DNA of 64,000 nucleotides, taken from Streptomyces xanthochromogenes (GTDB lineage: Bacteria > Actinomycetota > Actinomycetes > Streptomycetales > Streptomycetaceae). How positions within the stretch are numbered: position 1 is the first letter of the stretch; each line of letters begins with the position of its first letter. A program made the position numbers and the translations under genes. The stretch spans positions 1 to 64,000 of the forward strand of contig NZ_BMUZ01000016.1 of the NCBI RefSeq assembly GCF_014650455.1, in the 5' to 3' direction. Shown here one piece after another: positions 44,419 through 54,133 of this stretch. Below the pieces are notes generated by a model, which was not told the origin of the DNA, did not search any database, and worked only from the letters and a program-made list of their open reading frames with translations.

Positions 44419-45507
44419 TCAGGTGACGCTCGGCAACGCCGGATCCCCCAGGGGTGCGGCGGCGAGGGTGCAGGGGGTGCAGCGGCCGTCACTGTCGGGG
44501 TGGGCGCGGCGCGGGGTGGGCCCGGTGCAGGTGGTGCACGGCGGCCAGTCGAGGCAGGCCGGGCAGAGATCTTCTCCCGGTGCCGGGCCGGGGTTGCCGC
44601 AGGCGGCGCATTCGACGAGCACCCGGCGGGCGACGGCCTCAGCCGGGGATCGGCCGGCGGCCTGCGCCCCTGTCCGCTCGCAGACGGTGAGCCCGGCGGA
44701 GTGGGGCGTCGGGGCGCTCTGGGCGGCGCGGAGCCGGGCGGCGATGATCGCGGCAACCGACGTACGGACCGGGTGGGGCAGCGGGCGGCCGGCGATGAGA
44801 TGCTCGAGCTGCTCGGCGCTCCAGCCGTTCTCCAGAAGAGCGGTGGCGATCTGCCCCTGGTCGCGGAGCACCGATCCGGTCAGCAGCAGGTTCGGGGATC
44901 GCATACCGATGGCGAGCAGCAGCCGGACGCCCGCGGTGGCCTCGATCCGCTCCGGCGCCTCGGGCGCCCCCGTGAGGGCCGGGGTGTCGTCGTTTTCGCG
45001 CGTGGGCGCGGAACGGACGGACGGATGGACGGGGTTGGTGTTCTCCTTGTTGGTCTTCTTTCTCTTGGTGTTCTTTGGTGCCGGATCAGCCAGAACAGGG
45101 TTATCCCACGCTGGATTTCCCGTCATGGGCTGCGACCTGCGCGTTTGCGGCACCAGGACGGTGGAGGCCGCATCCCCCAGCAGGTCATACAAGTGCGCGG
45201 GCATGTCGGTGATGGCATAGACGGTTTCGCCGAGCGTCCCGTCCCCGTTCCGCTCACGGCCGCGGGTCAAGTAGCCGTACCGCTCCAGCTCCTTGAGGCC
45301 GCTGTTGACCGCGTCCCGTCCGTCGGTGGCACACCTGGCGAGCTCAGCCACGGTGACCCGCCAGCCGTCCCGGTGAGTAGTCAGCAGCCCGAACAGACCC
45401 TTGGCCTTGAAGCTGACCCGCGGGTCACGGAAGAGGGCGTTGGAGATCTGCGTGAAGCGGTCCCCCGCCATCACACCACGCCGGATCCCCGCCCCGTAGC
45501 CGCTCAT
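44419..45507 (-). CDS. Replication-initiator-like winged-helix protein with zinc ribbon
   Basis: A 362-residue protein. Its N-terminus, RFTQISNALFRDPRVSFKAKGLFGLLTTHRDGWRVTVAELARCATDGRDAV, is the winged helix of plasmid RepA/DnaD-like initiators. A low-complexity Lys/Asn/Thr linker follows (about 145-170), then a helical domain and a C-terminal zinc-ribbon region with CAACGNPG, CPACLDWPPCTTC and CTPC. Start has GGAGG six bases before. It points away from the palindrome-rich region 45508-46611, a likely place for an internal replication origin. Initiator function is inferred. Confidence 0.65.
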   Translation of the reverse strand: MSGYGAGIRRGVMAGDRFTQISNALFRDPRVSFKAKGLFGLLTTHRDGWRVTVAELARCATDGRDAVNSGLKELERYGYLTRGRERNGDGTLGETVYAITDMPAHLYDLLGDAASTVLVPQTRRSQPMTGNPAWDNPVLADPAPKNTKRKKTNKENTNPVHPSVRSAPTRENDDTPALTGAPEAPERIEATAGVRLLLAIGMRSPNLLLTGSVLRDQGQIATALLENGWSAEQLEHLIAGRPLPHPVRTSVAAIIAARLRAAQSAPTPHSAGLTVCERTGAQAAGRSPAEAVARRVLVECAACGNPGPAPGEDLCPACLDWPPCTTCTGPTPRRAHPDSDGRCTPCTLAAAPLGDPALPSVT

Positions 45508-45715
45508 CGTGAGCCTCCCGCCAACGGGACGTCAGGCCGGCGAATACCGGAGCCCGTAGTCGGTGAGGCGGTGATCTCCGCGATCAGCGGCGAGGCGTCG
45601 TGCGCATGTTCCATGCCGTGAGTCCACCCACGACCTCCGACCAGAACGCCGACCGGATGCCCCCACCAAGCGTCACGATCCGATGACGTTCCACACCGCG
45701 CACCATGGAGGGACC

Positions 45716-45734
45716 GGTGGAGGGACCCTCCACC
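45716..45734. repeat. Palindrome GGTGGAGGG-A-CCCTCCACC
   Basis: Perfect 9-bp arms around one A. TGGAGGGACC also occurs just before it at 45706-45715. The TGGAGGG core is shared with the two long palindromes. Confidence 0.65.
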
Positions 45735-46458
45735 AGGGGCGCACCAGGGCAGCGGCCCGGCGGCGGTCCTGGTCGAGGTCGTCCGCTTCACCACGATGGA
45801 CATCGCCCCTCGATAGCCACACGGGCATGGCGGACCTGGCCGGCGGCGGCTGGGAGACCGAGCCATCACCGGAGACGGCGAAGTGGGACATACGGCGGGC
45901 GCACCGTGTGGCGGGATCATCACGACCGGCAGTCCGGCACCGAAGCCCTTGGGAGCCGGCGAGAAGGGCAGCGCCACAGGCCGTTCGTCGGCGTGGTGGC
46001 GTTGATGCGGCTGAGCGGACAACGCGAACCCGCCGGATTCCGCCTACGGCTGGGCCCGGCTCCCCGACCCCAGAATGACGCAACCCACTGACGGCGCCGA
46101 GCAGCGCATCCGGCTCGCCCCCATGGACCGGCCACCCGGGCGGTGCGCAGCCGCAGTGTGGGCGGCCCCAGTCGCACGCGGTCCGCTAACCGCGCTGCGC
46201 ACCGCCGGATGCGCACTGGCAGTGGACCGGCGCGGCATCCTGGCGGCAGTTCACACTCGGTCACCGGCTCTGCTCACCGTGCGCAGCCGTCTCCTCAGCT
46301 CAACACCCCGCCATGTCGCGGGGGTGCGCGGTGGCCCACGGAGGAAAGCGCGAACCGCCGACGGACTCGACCGGCGGCCACACGGCGTCCGGCACGGGGC
46401 CCGCGGCGCGCGCCGGTGGCTGAACGGTCAGATTCGCTGTGGAGAGAACCGCAGAGGG

Positions 46459-46500
46459 GTGGAGGGGGCTATGGAGGGGTCCCTCCATAGCCCCCTCCAC
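46459..46500. repeat. Long palindrome, copy B (before transfer operon)
   Basis: Perfect 20-bp arms, GTGGAGGGGGCTATGGAGGG and its exact complement, separated by GT. It matches copy A at 6371-6409 in all but the centre and one arm base. A third half-site, GTGGAGGGGGCTGA, lies at 46524-46537. The first transfer gene starts about 110 bases downstream. Confidence 0.8.
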
Positions 46501-46535
46501 GGTTTTGTGGCCGCTTCGTGACCGTGGAGGGGGCT

Positions 46536-46557
46536 GATCGGTCGGCGGATCGGTCGG
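46536..46557. promoter_or_regulatory. Direct repeat GATCGGTCGG x2
   Basis: Two copies 12 bases apart, just after the half palindrome and before the leader hairpin of the transfer operon. May be part of the promoter or an operator. Confidence 0.4.
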
Positions 46558-46573
46558 GGCTGGCGGGTTTGGT

Positions 46574-46602
46574 CCAGGTAGCAACACACCGTCTCTACCT
46601 GG
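46574..46602 (+). promoter_or_regulatory. Leader hairpin touching the ribosome site of the first transfer gene
   Basis: CCAGGTAG and CTACCTGG arms (8 bp) with a 13-base loop end inside the GGGAG Shine-Dalgarno sequence, ten bases before the ATG. Folding would hide part of the ribosome site. Confidence 0.5.
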
Positions 46603-46611
46603 GAGTTTCAC

Positions 46612-47544
46612 ATGTCTCCTGCGACACAGTCCTCGGGCGGCCAGGAGCCGCCGATGGCTGCGGGGGTCGCCCTGGCCCGGATGCGCCGTCAGGTCCGGAT
46701 CGGACGCTGGGGGGTGTGGGTCGCACTCGCGTGCGGCCCTCTCGCCCTCGCAGCGGCGGCCCTACGGTCGCCCGCCGCACCCGCTGAGGCCGCACCGGCG
46801 CCGTCGAGCAGCACGATGCGCACACCGCCGGCCGCCGATCCGTCCGGGTATGCCGAGCTGTACCTGGCGGCCTGGCTGCGCAGCACCGCCGGCGACGAGA
46901 ACAGTGCGCAGGCACGCCTCGCCCAGGCACTGGCGCCATCGGTTGCGCTGCCGCGGCCGGAGGGTACGCAGCCGGTGCTCGAGCGCGCGGTGGCGGTGCG
47001 CAGTGCGCAGCGTGAGGGCGGGCAGTGGTCGGTGACGGTGGCTGCGCAGTACGCCGACTTCTCGGTGCGCTACTTCGCGGTGCCCGTCGTGGCCGGCGCG
47101 GACGGGGGCTCGTTCGCGGTCACCGGGGCACCCGGTCAGGTGGCCGGCCCCACGACGGCGAAGGCCCCGGAGCCGGCATACGGGGTGAGCCTGCCGGCGA
47201 AGGGGGTACTCACCGCCACCGTCGCCGAGTTCCTGCGTGCCTATCTCACCGGGCTCGGCCAGGTGGACCGCTACCTGGCTCCGGGGGTGCAGCTCGCGGC
47301 GTTGTCCGGGACGTCGTACACCGACCTTCAGGTCGAGCAGGCCAGCGCCATCGAGGAGTCGGCGGCCGCGGAGAGCGTTCCGGCGGACGGCACGAAGGCC
47401 CGGGTGCAGGTCCAGATCAAGGCCCAGGACAAGACTGGTGCATGGCCGCTGGCGTATGAGCTGACGCTGACCGCGCGGGCCGGCCGCTGGGAAGTCTCCG
47501 CATTCGCCACCGCTACGGGTACGGGCGGAGGCGGCCACGCGTGA
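46612..47544 (+). CDS. Conjugal transfer protein, TcpC/VirB8-like
   Basis: A 310-residue protein with one N-terminal membrane segment (WGVWVALACGPLALAAAAL near 35-52) and a periplasmic or external part with two similar NTF2-like domains: SGYAELYLAAWLRSTAGDENSAQARL and TVAEFLRAYLTGLGQVDRYLAPG. This is the TcpC type that takes the place of VirB8 in Gram-positive transfer systems. First gene of the long rightward operon; stop overlaps the next GTG. Confidence 0.85.
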   Translation: MSPATQSSGGQEPPMAAGVALARMRRQVRIGRWGVWVALACGPLALAAAALRSPAAPAEAAPAPSSSTMRTPPAADPSGYAELYLAAWLRSTAGDENSAQARLAQALAPSVALPRPEGTQPVLERAVAVRSAQREGGQWSVTVAAQYADFSVRYFAVPVVAGADGGSFAVTGAPGQVAGPTTAKAPEPAYGVSLPAKGVLTATVAEFLRAYLTGLGQVDRYLAPGVQLAALSGTSYTDLQVEQASAIEESAAAESVPADGTKARVQVQIKAQDKTGAWPLAYELTLTARAGRWEVSAFATATGTGGGGHA

Positions 47545-47873
47545 ACACGGCACACTCCCTGGTCCTGGCCGGGAAGCTCGACGATCTCGGGAACTCGTGG
47601 ATCGACATGTTCACCACGTGGGGCAGCCGCGGGCTCAAGGCCGCACTGATCGTGATCGTCGTCGTCTACATGGTGCAAAGGTTCTCGATCAAAGCGGGCA
47701 TCGGGGCCCTGCTGCTGATGGCGATCGCGCTGGGCATCTACTCCTCCCGCGACGACCTCGCCGCGACCTTCACCGACCAGATCAAGAACCCCACCAAGAA
47801 GTCGGCCCCCGCCATCACCGTGCCCGTGCGGCCCCTCACCGGCGCGTCCCCGCAGAGTGGGGGTGAGCTGTGA
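47541..47873 (+). CDS. Small membrane protein of transfer operon (VirB2/TcpD-like)
   Basis: A 110-residue protein with two membrane segments (GLKAALIVIVVVYMVQRF; AGIGALLLMAIALGIYSS) and a polar tail. Position between TcpC and TcpE and size fit a VirB2- or TcpD-like subunit; not provable from sequence. GTGA overlaps on both sides. Confidence 0.65.
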   Translation: MNTAHSLVLAGKLDDLGNSWIDMFTTWGSRGLKAALIVIVVVYMVQRFSIKAGIGALLLMAIALGIYSSRDDLAATFTDQIKNPTKKSAPAITVPVRPLTGASPQSGGEL

Positions 47874-48421
47874 GCGCGAGCGGTGCCGCGCCCCGCGTGG
47901 CGCGTTTCTACACCTCGGCCCGACGTCACCCGTGGGTGCTGGGGAAGGTCGCCGACTTCAAGATTCCGCTCGGCCCGTACACCCCCGCGCAGATCGCGGT
48001 CGCCGGCGTCGGCGGGCTGCTCCTGGTCGAGACGGTCACGTGGTGGTCCTGGCTGGGTCCACTCCCGCTGGCCGCGTGGGTGGTGGCGATCTGGATGGTG
48101 CGCCGCCCCAAATTCGCCGGACGTGCTCCGCTGCCGGCCCTGGCCGGATGGCTGACCCTGCTGGCGCAGCCCGCCCCCGGGCGCATCGGCGGCCGCGTGG
48201 CCCGCGACCGTATGCCGCACCGGGTCTTCGGTGGCTTCGTCATCGAGAACCTGCCGTCCCACCTGCCCACCCCCCGCCCGGTGACCCCGACCTCTTCGCA
48301 GGCTCGCCGGCCGCGGCCGGCAGCGCGCCGCCTCCCACAGACATCAGTGCGCTCTGCCTCACCCGCGCAGCGGCTTCTCGCTCAGGCGGCCGCACGCCCC
48401 ATCGAAGGGAGCCGGCCGTGA
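47870..48421 (+). CDS. TcpE/PrgI-like membrane protein
   Basis: A 183-residue protein. The N-terminal RFYTSARRHPWVLGKVADFKIPLGPYTPAQIAVAGVGGLLL and the following WVVAIWMVRRPKFAGRAP match the TcpE family (VirB3-like), with two membrane helices near 45-85 and a proline-rich tail. Coupled by GTGA overlap to the VirB4 gene. Confidence 0.8.
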   Translation: MSASGAAPRVARFYTSARRHPWVLGKVADFKIPLGPYTPAQIAVAGVGGLLLVETVTWWSWLGPLPLAAWVVAIWMVRRPKFAGRAPLPALAGWLTLLAQPAPGRIGGRVARDRMPHRVFGGFVIENLPSHLPTPRPVTPTSSQARRPRPAARRLPQTSVRSASPAQRLLAQAAARPIEGSRP

Positions 48422-51111
48422 GGGTGCCGATCCGTCATCTCGCCGGTCACCTGCTGTGGTCCGCCCAGGGCGGGGTGTGGGCGCTCTACCGCCTGCATCC
48501 GGGCCCCGACGAGCAGGGCCTGCACAGCGAAACGGTGCAGGGCACCTACATGACCACCCAGGTCCGCGACGAACTGCTGTCCAAGGCAACCAGCTTGGTG
48601 CGCTCGCTGTCCGGGGCACCACGGCTGTACGGGCTGTGTGCCCAGGTTGATCCAGGCGAGATCGCCCTGCGCATGCTGGACGGCGTCGACCCCGGCGCGG
48701 GCAGCGCCGCCCGGCACAGCGGCCAGCACCCCTGGGCCGAGACCACCGAGTCCGCGCTCAGTCTGCTGGAAGGACAGGAGATGCACCGCCGCACCCTGTG
48801 GCTGGCGGTGCCGCTCACAGCCGAGACAGGTCCACTCGCCTGGGCCGGCGGCCTGGGGGCGGTATGGGCCGACCTCTCCAGCCAGCTCGGGCTCACCCCC
48901 GCTGCGGTCAGCGCCCGCGAAGTCAACGCCTACCGCCGCCAGGCCGAACACATCGAGGCCCAGCTGTCGGGTGCGCTCGCTTTCCGTCCGGCGCGCCCGG
49001 CGGAGGTCGTGTGGATGCTGCAGCACGCGCTACGCCGCGGCCTGCCGGAGCCTTTGTTGAGCGAGGCGGAGTCCAGCACCCTGTACGGCGGCCGCCTCCG
49101 GGCCGGCGAGCTCCGCTCCCCCAGCTACGCCGACCTCGGTCAAGTTCGCCTCCACGAAGGCGGACCCGATCCGTTGGATCACACCCCCGGCACCCGGCAC
49201 GACAACGATGAGACAGGCGAAGGGAGCAGCCGGGCCGGGCGCGGGCCGTGGTGGCGCCGGGGAGGCGACTCCCCGCTGCTGCGGCGGTGGCTCCAGGTCG
49301 AGACCGAGGACGGCTGCGGCTACCAGGCGCACCTGGCGCTGGCCGAGTGCCCCAAAGCGGTCCGGGTCGAGGCCGCCGACCTGCTCGCGCAGCTCGAGGG
49401 CCTGGCCTTTCCCGTCGACTACTGCGTCGACCTCACGCTGGTTCCCGCCGACAAGGCCAAAGCCCAGGTGCAGCGGAAGAAGAACGAACTCGTCGACCAG
49501 GCCGAGCAGTACGACGTCCGGCCCACCGGTATGCCCCACACGGTGCCCGAAGCCGTGCGTGATCTGAGTGAAGAGGACGGCCGGCTGTCGCGTACCTCCA
49601 TCGAGGTCGAGGTCCAGTCGGTGACCGTCCTGAGCGTGTGGGCCGCGCGCGCCGCGGACTGCGACGCCCGCGCCCGGGCTCTTGCGGCGCTGCTGGCGGG
49701 AGCGGACTACCGGGCGGTGCGCCCGGCCGGGCTCCAGGAAGCTCTCTTCACCCTCGGCCTGCCGGGCACCGTGCGCCCGCACGCACTGCGGGAGTTCACC
49801 CAGCACCAGGTGTCCGAGGACTGGGCGATGAGCGGCGCGCTCACCCTCACCGAGGCCGGTGACCCCAACGGGATGCTGCTCGGCTTCGACCAGGACACCG
49901 GCACCACCCGGCCGGTGCTGCTGAACATCGCGGATGCCCCCAAGGCCGACGCCTCGGCGTCCTTCGCCGTGAGCGGGGATCCCGGTGGCGGCAAGAGTGT
50001 GCTGCTGAAGCTGCTCACCCAGTCGACCGTGGACCGTGGCGGGCGGGCGATCTGTATCGACCGCACCCCGCTGCGCGAGTGGGCCACCTTCGCCCGTGCG
50101 GCCGCCCCGGGCCGCTGCCAGATCATCGACGCCGCAGCGGCCGGAGTATCCATCGACCCGCTGCGCATGTTCCCCGGCACCGCACAAGGCGCGCACTACG
50201 CGCTGAGCTACCTCGCGCTGCAGCTGGGCATCGGTCCGATGACCGCGGCCGGCGGCGTCCTGCACCGGGCCGTCGAGCAGACCGCCCACAGCGCCGCCCC
50301 CTCCATGCACCAGGTGCTCGAACACCTACAAACGATGGCGGACGAGGTGGGCGGGTCCCGGCGGGAAGCGGCCGCCACGTTGGTGGACCTGACGCGGATC
50401 GTGTCCTCCAACCCGCTCGCGCAGATGGTGTTCGACCCGACACTGCCGCCGGTCCGCCTGGAGCAGGACCTGGACTCGGACCTCATCGTGATCACCACCG
50501 CCGGGCTCACCCTGCCGCCCCAGGAGGCCTTCGCCCACCCCGAGGTCCTGCGCCAGCAGCCCCTGGAAGCCCTGATCGGCCGGGCGGTGCTGTATCTGAT
50601 CGCGGCGCTCGCCCGGCAGACCGCGTTCGCCGACCCGGCCAGGTTCTGCGCCATTGTCGCGGACGAGTTGTGGTGGCTGACCGGCTCCGCCGAAGGCACC
50701 GCTCTGATCAGCGAGATCCTCCACGACGGCCGCAAACACAACGGCGGCCTGTTCGCCGGCGCCCAGGACGAGAAGGAACTCGGCCCGGACCGGGGCCTGT
50801 TCGCCTACCGTGCTCTGTCCCGCACCCAGGACGACAAGACGGCCCGCCGCGGCCTGGAGTTCATCGGCCTCGACAGCACCGACCCCGAACTCCTGCAGAT
50901 CGTCACCACCGACCTGTCCCCCCTCCGTGACAAGCGCAGAAAAGGGGAGATGCTGCTGACCGCGCCGCGCATGAACACCTGCCGCGTCAAGGTCGCCATC
51001 CCCCGCCTGCACCGCATCCGCTCCGGCATCACCACCACCCCCGGAGACCAACCCACACCAGCTCCCACCGAGGCAACGACGGCCAACGCGCCGAAGGAGC
51101 ACGTGGGATGA
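48418..51111 (+). CDS. VirB4-like T4SS ATPase
   Basis: An 897-residue ATPase. The first half is the VirB4 N-terminal domain (WSAQGGVWALYRLHPG; WWRRGGDSPLLRRWLQVETEDGCGYQAHLALAECP). Walker A GDPGGGKS is near 520-527, and Walker B is within ARFCAIVADELWWLTGS near 745, followed by LFAGAQDEKELG. It powers assembly or substrate passage of the transfer channel. GTG start overlaps the TcpE stop. Confidence 0.9.
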   Translation: MRVPIRHLAGHLLWSAQGGVWALYRLHPGPDEQGLHSETVQGTYMTTQVRDELLSKATSLVRSLSGAPRLYGLCAQVDPGEIALRMLDGVDPGAGSAARHSGQHPWAETTESALSLLEGQEMHRRTLWLAVPLTAETGPLAWAGGLGAVWADLSSQLGLTPAAVSAREVNAYRRQAEHIEAQLSGALAFRPARPAEVVWMLQHALRRGLPEPLLSEAESSTLYGGRLRAGELRSPSYADLGQVRLHEGGPDPLDHTPGTRHDNDETGEGSSRAGRGPWWRRGGDSPLLRRWLQVETEDGCGYQAHLALAECPKAVRVEAADLLAQLEGLAFPVDYCVDLTLVPADKAKAQVQRKKNELVDQAEQYDVRPTGMPHTVPEAVRDLSEEDGRLSRTSIEVEVQSVTVLSVWAARAADCDARARALAALLAGADYRAVRPAGLQEALFTLGLPGTVRPHALREFTQHQVSEDWAMSGALTLTEAGDPNGMLLGFDQDTGTTRPVLLNIADAPKADASASFAVSGDPGGGKSVLLKLLTQSTVDRGGRAICIDRTPLREWATFARAAAPGRCQIIDAAAAGVSIDPLRMFPGTAQGAHYALSYLALQLGIGPMTAAGGVLHRAVEQTAHSAAPSMHQVLEHLQTMADEVGGSRREAAATLVDLTRIVSSNPLAQMVFDPTLPPVRLEQDLDSDLIVITTAGLTLPPQEAFAHPEVLRQQPLEALIGRAVLYLIAALARQTAFADPARFCAIVADELWWLTGSAEGTALISEILHDGRKHNGGLFAGAQDEKELGPDRGLFAYRALSRTQDDKTARRGLEFIGLDSTDPELLQIVTTDLSPLRDKRRKGEMLLTAPRMNTCRVKVAIPRLHRIRSGITTTPGDQPTPAPTEATTANAPKEHVG

Positions 51112-51470
51112 CCGGCAATGAATGGGACCGTTCCCGCAGTCGTGCCCATATCGTCGGCACGCTCGCCGTCGTGGCTGTCCTGGCCGCCGTCATCACCGTG
51201 TTCGCGATCGCGGGCGTCCCCGACGCCTGGTGGCCCCAGATCTGCTCGGTGTCCGCCGCCAGCCCTCAGCCCACCTCCTCCAACGACCCGTGCGTCCTGA
51301 TCACCGGGCTGGCCCACGACTCGTGCGCCCCCACCCCCGCCCCCTTCGCCTCTGGCTCCAGTGCACGGCCGAGCGGCGCCGGAACGGCGGACGCCTTCCG
51401 GCTCGCCGTGCCCGCAGCCGGGCTGCTCCTCGTGTACGCGGTGCGGCGCAGCGGCCGGCGGAGGCGCTGA
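51108..51470 (+). CDS. Small protein with two membrane segments
   Basis: A 120-residue protein: membrane segment GTLAVVAVLAAVITVFAIAGV near 17-37, an external loop with three cysteines (ICSVSAASP, DPCVLITGL, SCAPTP), and a second segment LAVPAAGLLLVYAV near 98-112 with an Arg-rich end. Not recognised; fits between VirB4 and VirB6-like genes with ATGA and TGATG overlaps. Confidence 0.7.
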   Translation: MTGNEWDRSRSRAHIVGTLAVVAVLAAVITVFAIAGVPDAWWPQICSVSAASPQPTSSNDPCVLITGLAHDSCAPTPAPFASGSSARPSGAGTADAFRLAVPAAGLLLVYAVRRSGRRRR

Positions 51471-54133
51471 TGTGGCGCCCAGATCGCGCACGCCTGCGTT
51501 CGGGTGGCTTCACGGTGCTCGTCACCGTGGTGTTCCTGCTCGTCAACGCTCAGGTAGCGCATGCCGCGCAGAACAGCGGCGGCGACATGCTCTCCCCCCT
51601 CAACATCACCAGTTCCGAGGTTGTCCCCATCAACGGCTACGAGCTGTCGGCCGAAGGCGGATCCGTCTTTTCGTTCAAGTCGAACGCCTACGCCTTCGTC
51701 ATGAACGGCTTGTTCACCCTGTTGCGCCTGGTGGTCGGCCTGGCGTGCTGGGCGATCGGCTATGCCTTCAAGTTCCCGCTGCTGAAGATGCTCACCAGTC
51801 CGGCGCAGCAGGCTGCCGATGCCTACAACCACGCGGTCGTCGACAGTCTCGGCCTCAAGGGGCTGATGCTGGCCTGGGCGTTCGTGTTCGGGCTGATCCT
51901 GTTCGTCCGCGGCAAGACCGGCAAGGGCCTCGGTGAGATCGCGCTGACCCTGGTGATCGCCGGGTTCGCCGCATCCGCGTTCGTGCGCCCCGACTACCTG
52001 CTCGCGCAGGGCGGCCCGCTCGCCCAGACCCAGCAGGCCGCCGCCGAAGTCGCCCGCGACACCGTCAACTCCCACTACTGGGGCGGGAAGATCGCCAGCG
52101 ACCAGGGGCCGTGCGCCGGCATGGCAGGCCGCGGCGAGCTCAAGTGCCTTCAGCTCGAGGGAGCCAAGCCGCTCTCCCCCGCCGAGGTGGCCCGCCCGAT
52201 TCAGGACTCCCTGACCAACGCTCTGATCGTCAAGGGCTACATGCTGCTGGAGTACGGGCGCGTCCTGGACCCCGCCAAGGACAGCGACAAGAAGGCCTAC
52301 GCCCTCCACCTCAAGTGGGTCTCCGGCGGCTACAAGCCTGAGAACCAGCCCCAAAAGGGCAAGGGCGACACCTGCGGCCTGATCCGCGGAGTGGCACGCA
52401 CGTACTGCGAGCAGGGCGCCGCCGGGCAGGTCAAGGGCCCCGATGCCGACACGTTGCCCGCGCTCACCACCGGCGACGCGCTGCTGCAGGCATCCCAGCC
52501 CGTACTCACCGAGGAAGACCAGCAGTTCGCCGCGTTCCTGGGGGACCTCAAGGAGCAGGGCGGCCCGGTCGGCAAGGCCTGCGCCCAGTACGCGTCCCAG
52601 CCCACCGGCTGGCGCACCGCGGGCGCCTTGATGCTGTTCATCGCGTCCCTGCTGATCTGCGCGATCCCGCTGTCCGCCTCGGTGGTTCTGCTCGGCACCC
52701 AGGCAGCCGACGCCGGTGCGGCCGCGGTCGGCGGCGTCGCCTTCGTGTGGGGGATGCTGCCCGGCCCGAACCGGCAGGTCGTGTGGAAATGGATCGCCGT
52801 GTTCTTCATGTCGGTCGCGGTCATGTTCGTGTGCTGCATGTTCCTGCCGTTCTACGGCATCGGTGTGGACGTCGTGTTCACCGACGGACCCGACCTGCCG
52901 GCCGAACGCCTGCTGGTCCTCGACGTCCTGGGCATCGTCGGCCTGGCCTGCCACCGCATCCTCATGCGTGGCATCAGCAGTTTCGGGCAGCGGCTGGCCA
53001 TCCGGATGCGGTACGCGAAGGTCGGCGGCACTCATCTGCCCGGCGACACCTCGGAGATCGGCGCCGCACTCGCCGTGCATGCCACCGGCGGCGGGTTTGG
53101 GATCGGCGGACTGCGCTCCCTTGGACTGCACGGATCCGTGGGCAGGCTGGGCACTCGTCACCGACTGATGGCTTCCCTGGCGTCGCTGGCTGACGGGGCG
53201 GGCATGCCCGTCGATTCCGGCCGGCTGCTGGCCGATGCCGGCGCCGAGGCCTCCCGCGGGCTTGCCCCGCTCGCTCTGGCCGCCACCGGTCTTCGCCTCG
53301 GTGCGCGCGGCGGCTGGGGTCTGCTGGTCGGGCGCCGCCCGGACGACCAGGCTCTCGAGCGGTGGCGCAAGCCCACCGCTGACGTGGACAGCGCCGCATC
53401 CGAGGCAGAGCACGGCGGCCGCGCCGGAGGCACGCAGCGCCGTCGCGGGCCCGCGGACCGCTACCGGGATCCGGACGGAACAGTCGCCGACCGGGACTCC
53501 GGGACGCTGCTGCACGATCAGCACCAGGACCGGACGCTGCTGTCGACCCGCGCCCACAACCGGCTTGTCCGGCTGCGCGGCTACCGGATCCTGCACCGCG
53601 CGGGACGGATCGCGTACGGCTCCAGCTGGGGATTGCCGGAGAACCTGCGGCGCGGCGGGGAGCACGGCTCGCGCTACACCCACGATGCCCGCCAGCAGGT
53701 GCGGGTCTGGGGCAACACGGTGCGCGAGGACGGCCGGGCCTGGGCTCAGGCCGGCAGCGGCGTGGCTCAGCGGCTGCGTGAGCAGCCCGGCGACCGGGGC
53801 GCTCCGGCTCCCTTCACCGGCCGGGCCCTGCGCTCCGCGCCACCGAACAGCGGCCTTGGCGCGCCCGCATCCGTCACCCCTGCTCCTCCCCCGGCGCCGC
53901 CGGCCGCACCGCCGGCACGTCCGCTCGCCTCCCCGCCACGCCCCGCCTCTCCGCCAGCAACGCCAACTCCCCCGTCTGCGCCGCCGCGTGCCGTCGGGCC
54001 GGATCCCGCTGCGTTGAGGCGCCGGATCATCGACCGGCTCGGGGCCGGCGATGCGCCCGAGGCACGCCGCCGCATCCAGGACGAGATGCGCCGCCGCTTC
54101 GGCGACCCGGACGCGGGTGGTGACGGCGGATGA
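51470..54133 (+). CDS. VirB6-like polytopic membrane protein
   Basis: An 887-residue protein. A signal peptide (TVLVTVVFLLVNAQVAHA-AQ) is followed by membrane helices near 70-100, 125-165 and, after a polar loop with paired cysteines, near 385-500. From about 540 a Gly/Arg-rich cytoplasmic region leads to a long Pro/Ala tail (805-850) and a final basic helix. Size and topology match the VirB6/TrbL-like channel protein of actinobacterial T4SS loci. Start ATG shares one base with the preceding stop. Confidence 0.8.
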   Translation: MWRPDRARLRSGGFTVLVTVVFLLVNAQVAHAAQNSGGDMLSPLNITSSEVVPINGYELSAEGGSVFSFKSNAYAFVMNGLFTLLRLVVGLACWAIGYAFKFPLLKMLTSPAQQAADAYNHAVVDSLGLKGLMLAWAFVFGLILFVRGKTGKGLGEIALTLVIAGFAASAFVRPDYLLAQGGPLAQTQQAAAEVARDTVNSHYWGGKIASDQGPCAGMAGRGELKCLQLEGAKPLSPAEVARPIQDSLTNALIVKGYMLLEYGRVLDPAKDSDKKAYALHLKWVSGGYKPENQPQKGKGDTCGLIRGVARTYCEQGAAGQVKGPDADTLPALTTGDALLQASQPVLTEEDQQFAAFLGDLKEQGGPVGKACAQYASQPTGWRTAGALMLFIASLLICAIPLSASVVLLGTQAADAGAAAVGGVAFVWGMLPGPNRQVVWKWIAVFFMSVAVMFVCCMFLPFYGIGVDVVFTDGPDLPAERLLVLDVLGIVGLACHRILMRGISSFGQRLAIRMRYAKVGGTHLPGDTSEIGAALAVHATGGGFGIGGLRSLGLHGSVGRLGTRHRLMASLASLADGAGMPVDSGRLLADAGAEASRGLAPLALAATGLRLGARGGWGLLVGRRPDDQALERWRKPTADVDSAASEAEHGGRAGGTQRRRGPADRYRDPDGTVADRDSGTLLHDQHQDRTLLSTRAHNRLVRLRGYRILHRAGRIAYGSSWGLPENLRRGGEHGSRYTHDARQQVRVWGNTVREDGRAWAQAGSGVAQRLREQPGDRGAPAPFTGRALRSAPPNSGLGAPASVTPAPPPAPPAAPPARPLASPPRPASPPATPTPPSAPPRAVGPDPAALRRRIIDRLGAGDAPEARRRIQDEMRRRFGDPDAGGDGG

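Larger units (their letters stand above)
45508..46611. other. Palindrome-rich control region between initiator-like gene and transfer operon
   Basis: 1.1 kb without a convincing gene on either strand. It contains the 19-bp palindrome at 45716-45734, the 42-bp palindrome at 46459-46500, a further half copy at 46524-46537, two direct repeats at 46536-46557 and a leader hairpin at 46574-46602. It must hold the promoters of the leftward initiator-like gene and the rightward transfer operon and is a candidate for origin or transfer control sites. Confidence 0.6.

Noticed and set aside
51266..53683. 805-codon leftward frame opposite the VirB6-like gene
   Set aside because: Antisense shadow of a coupled membrane-protein gene.
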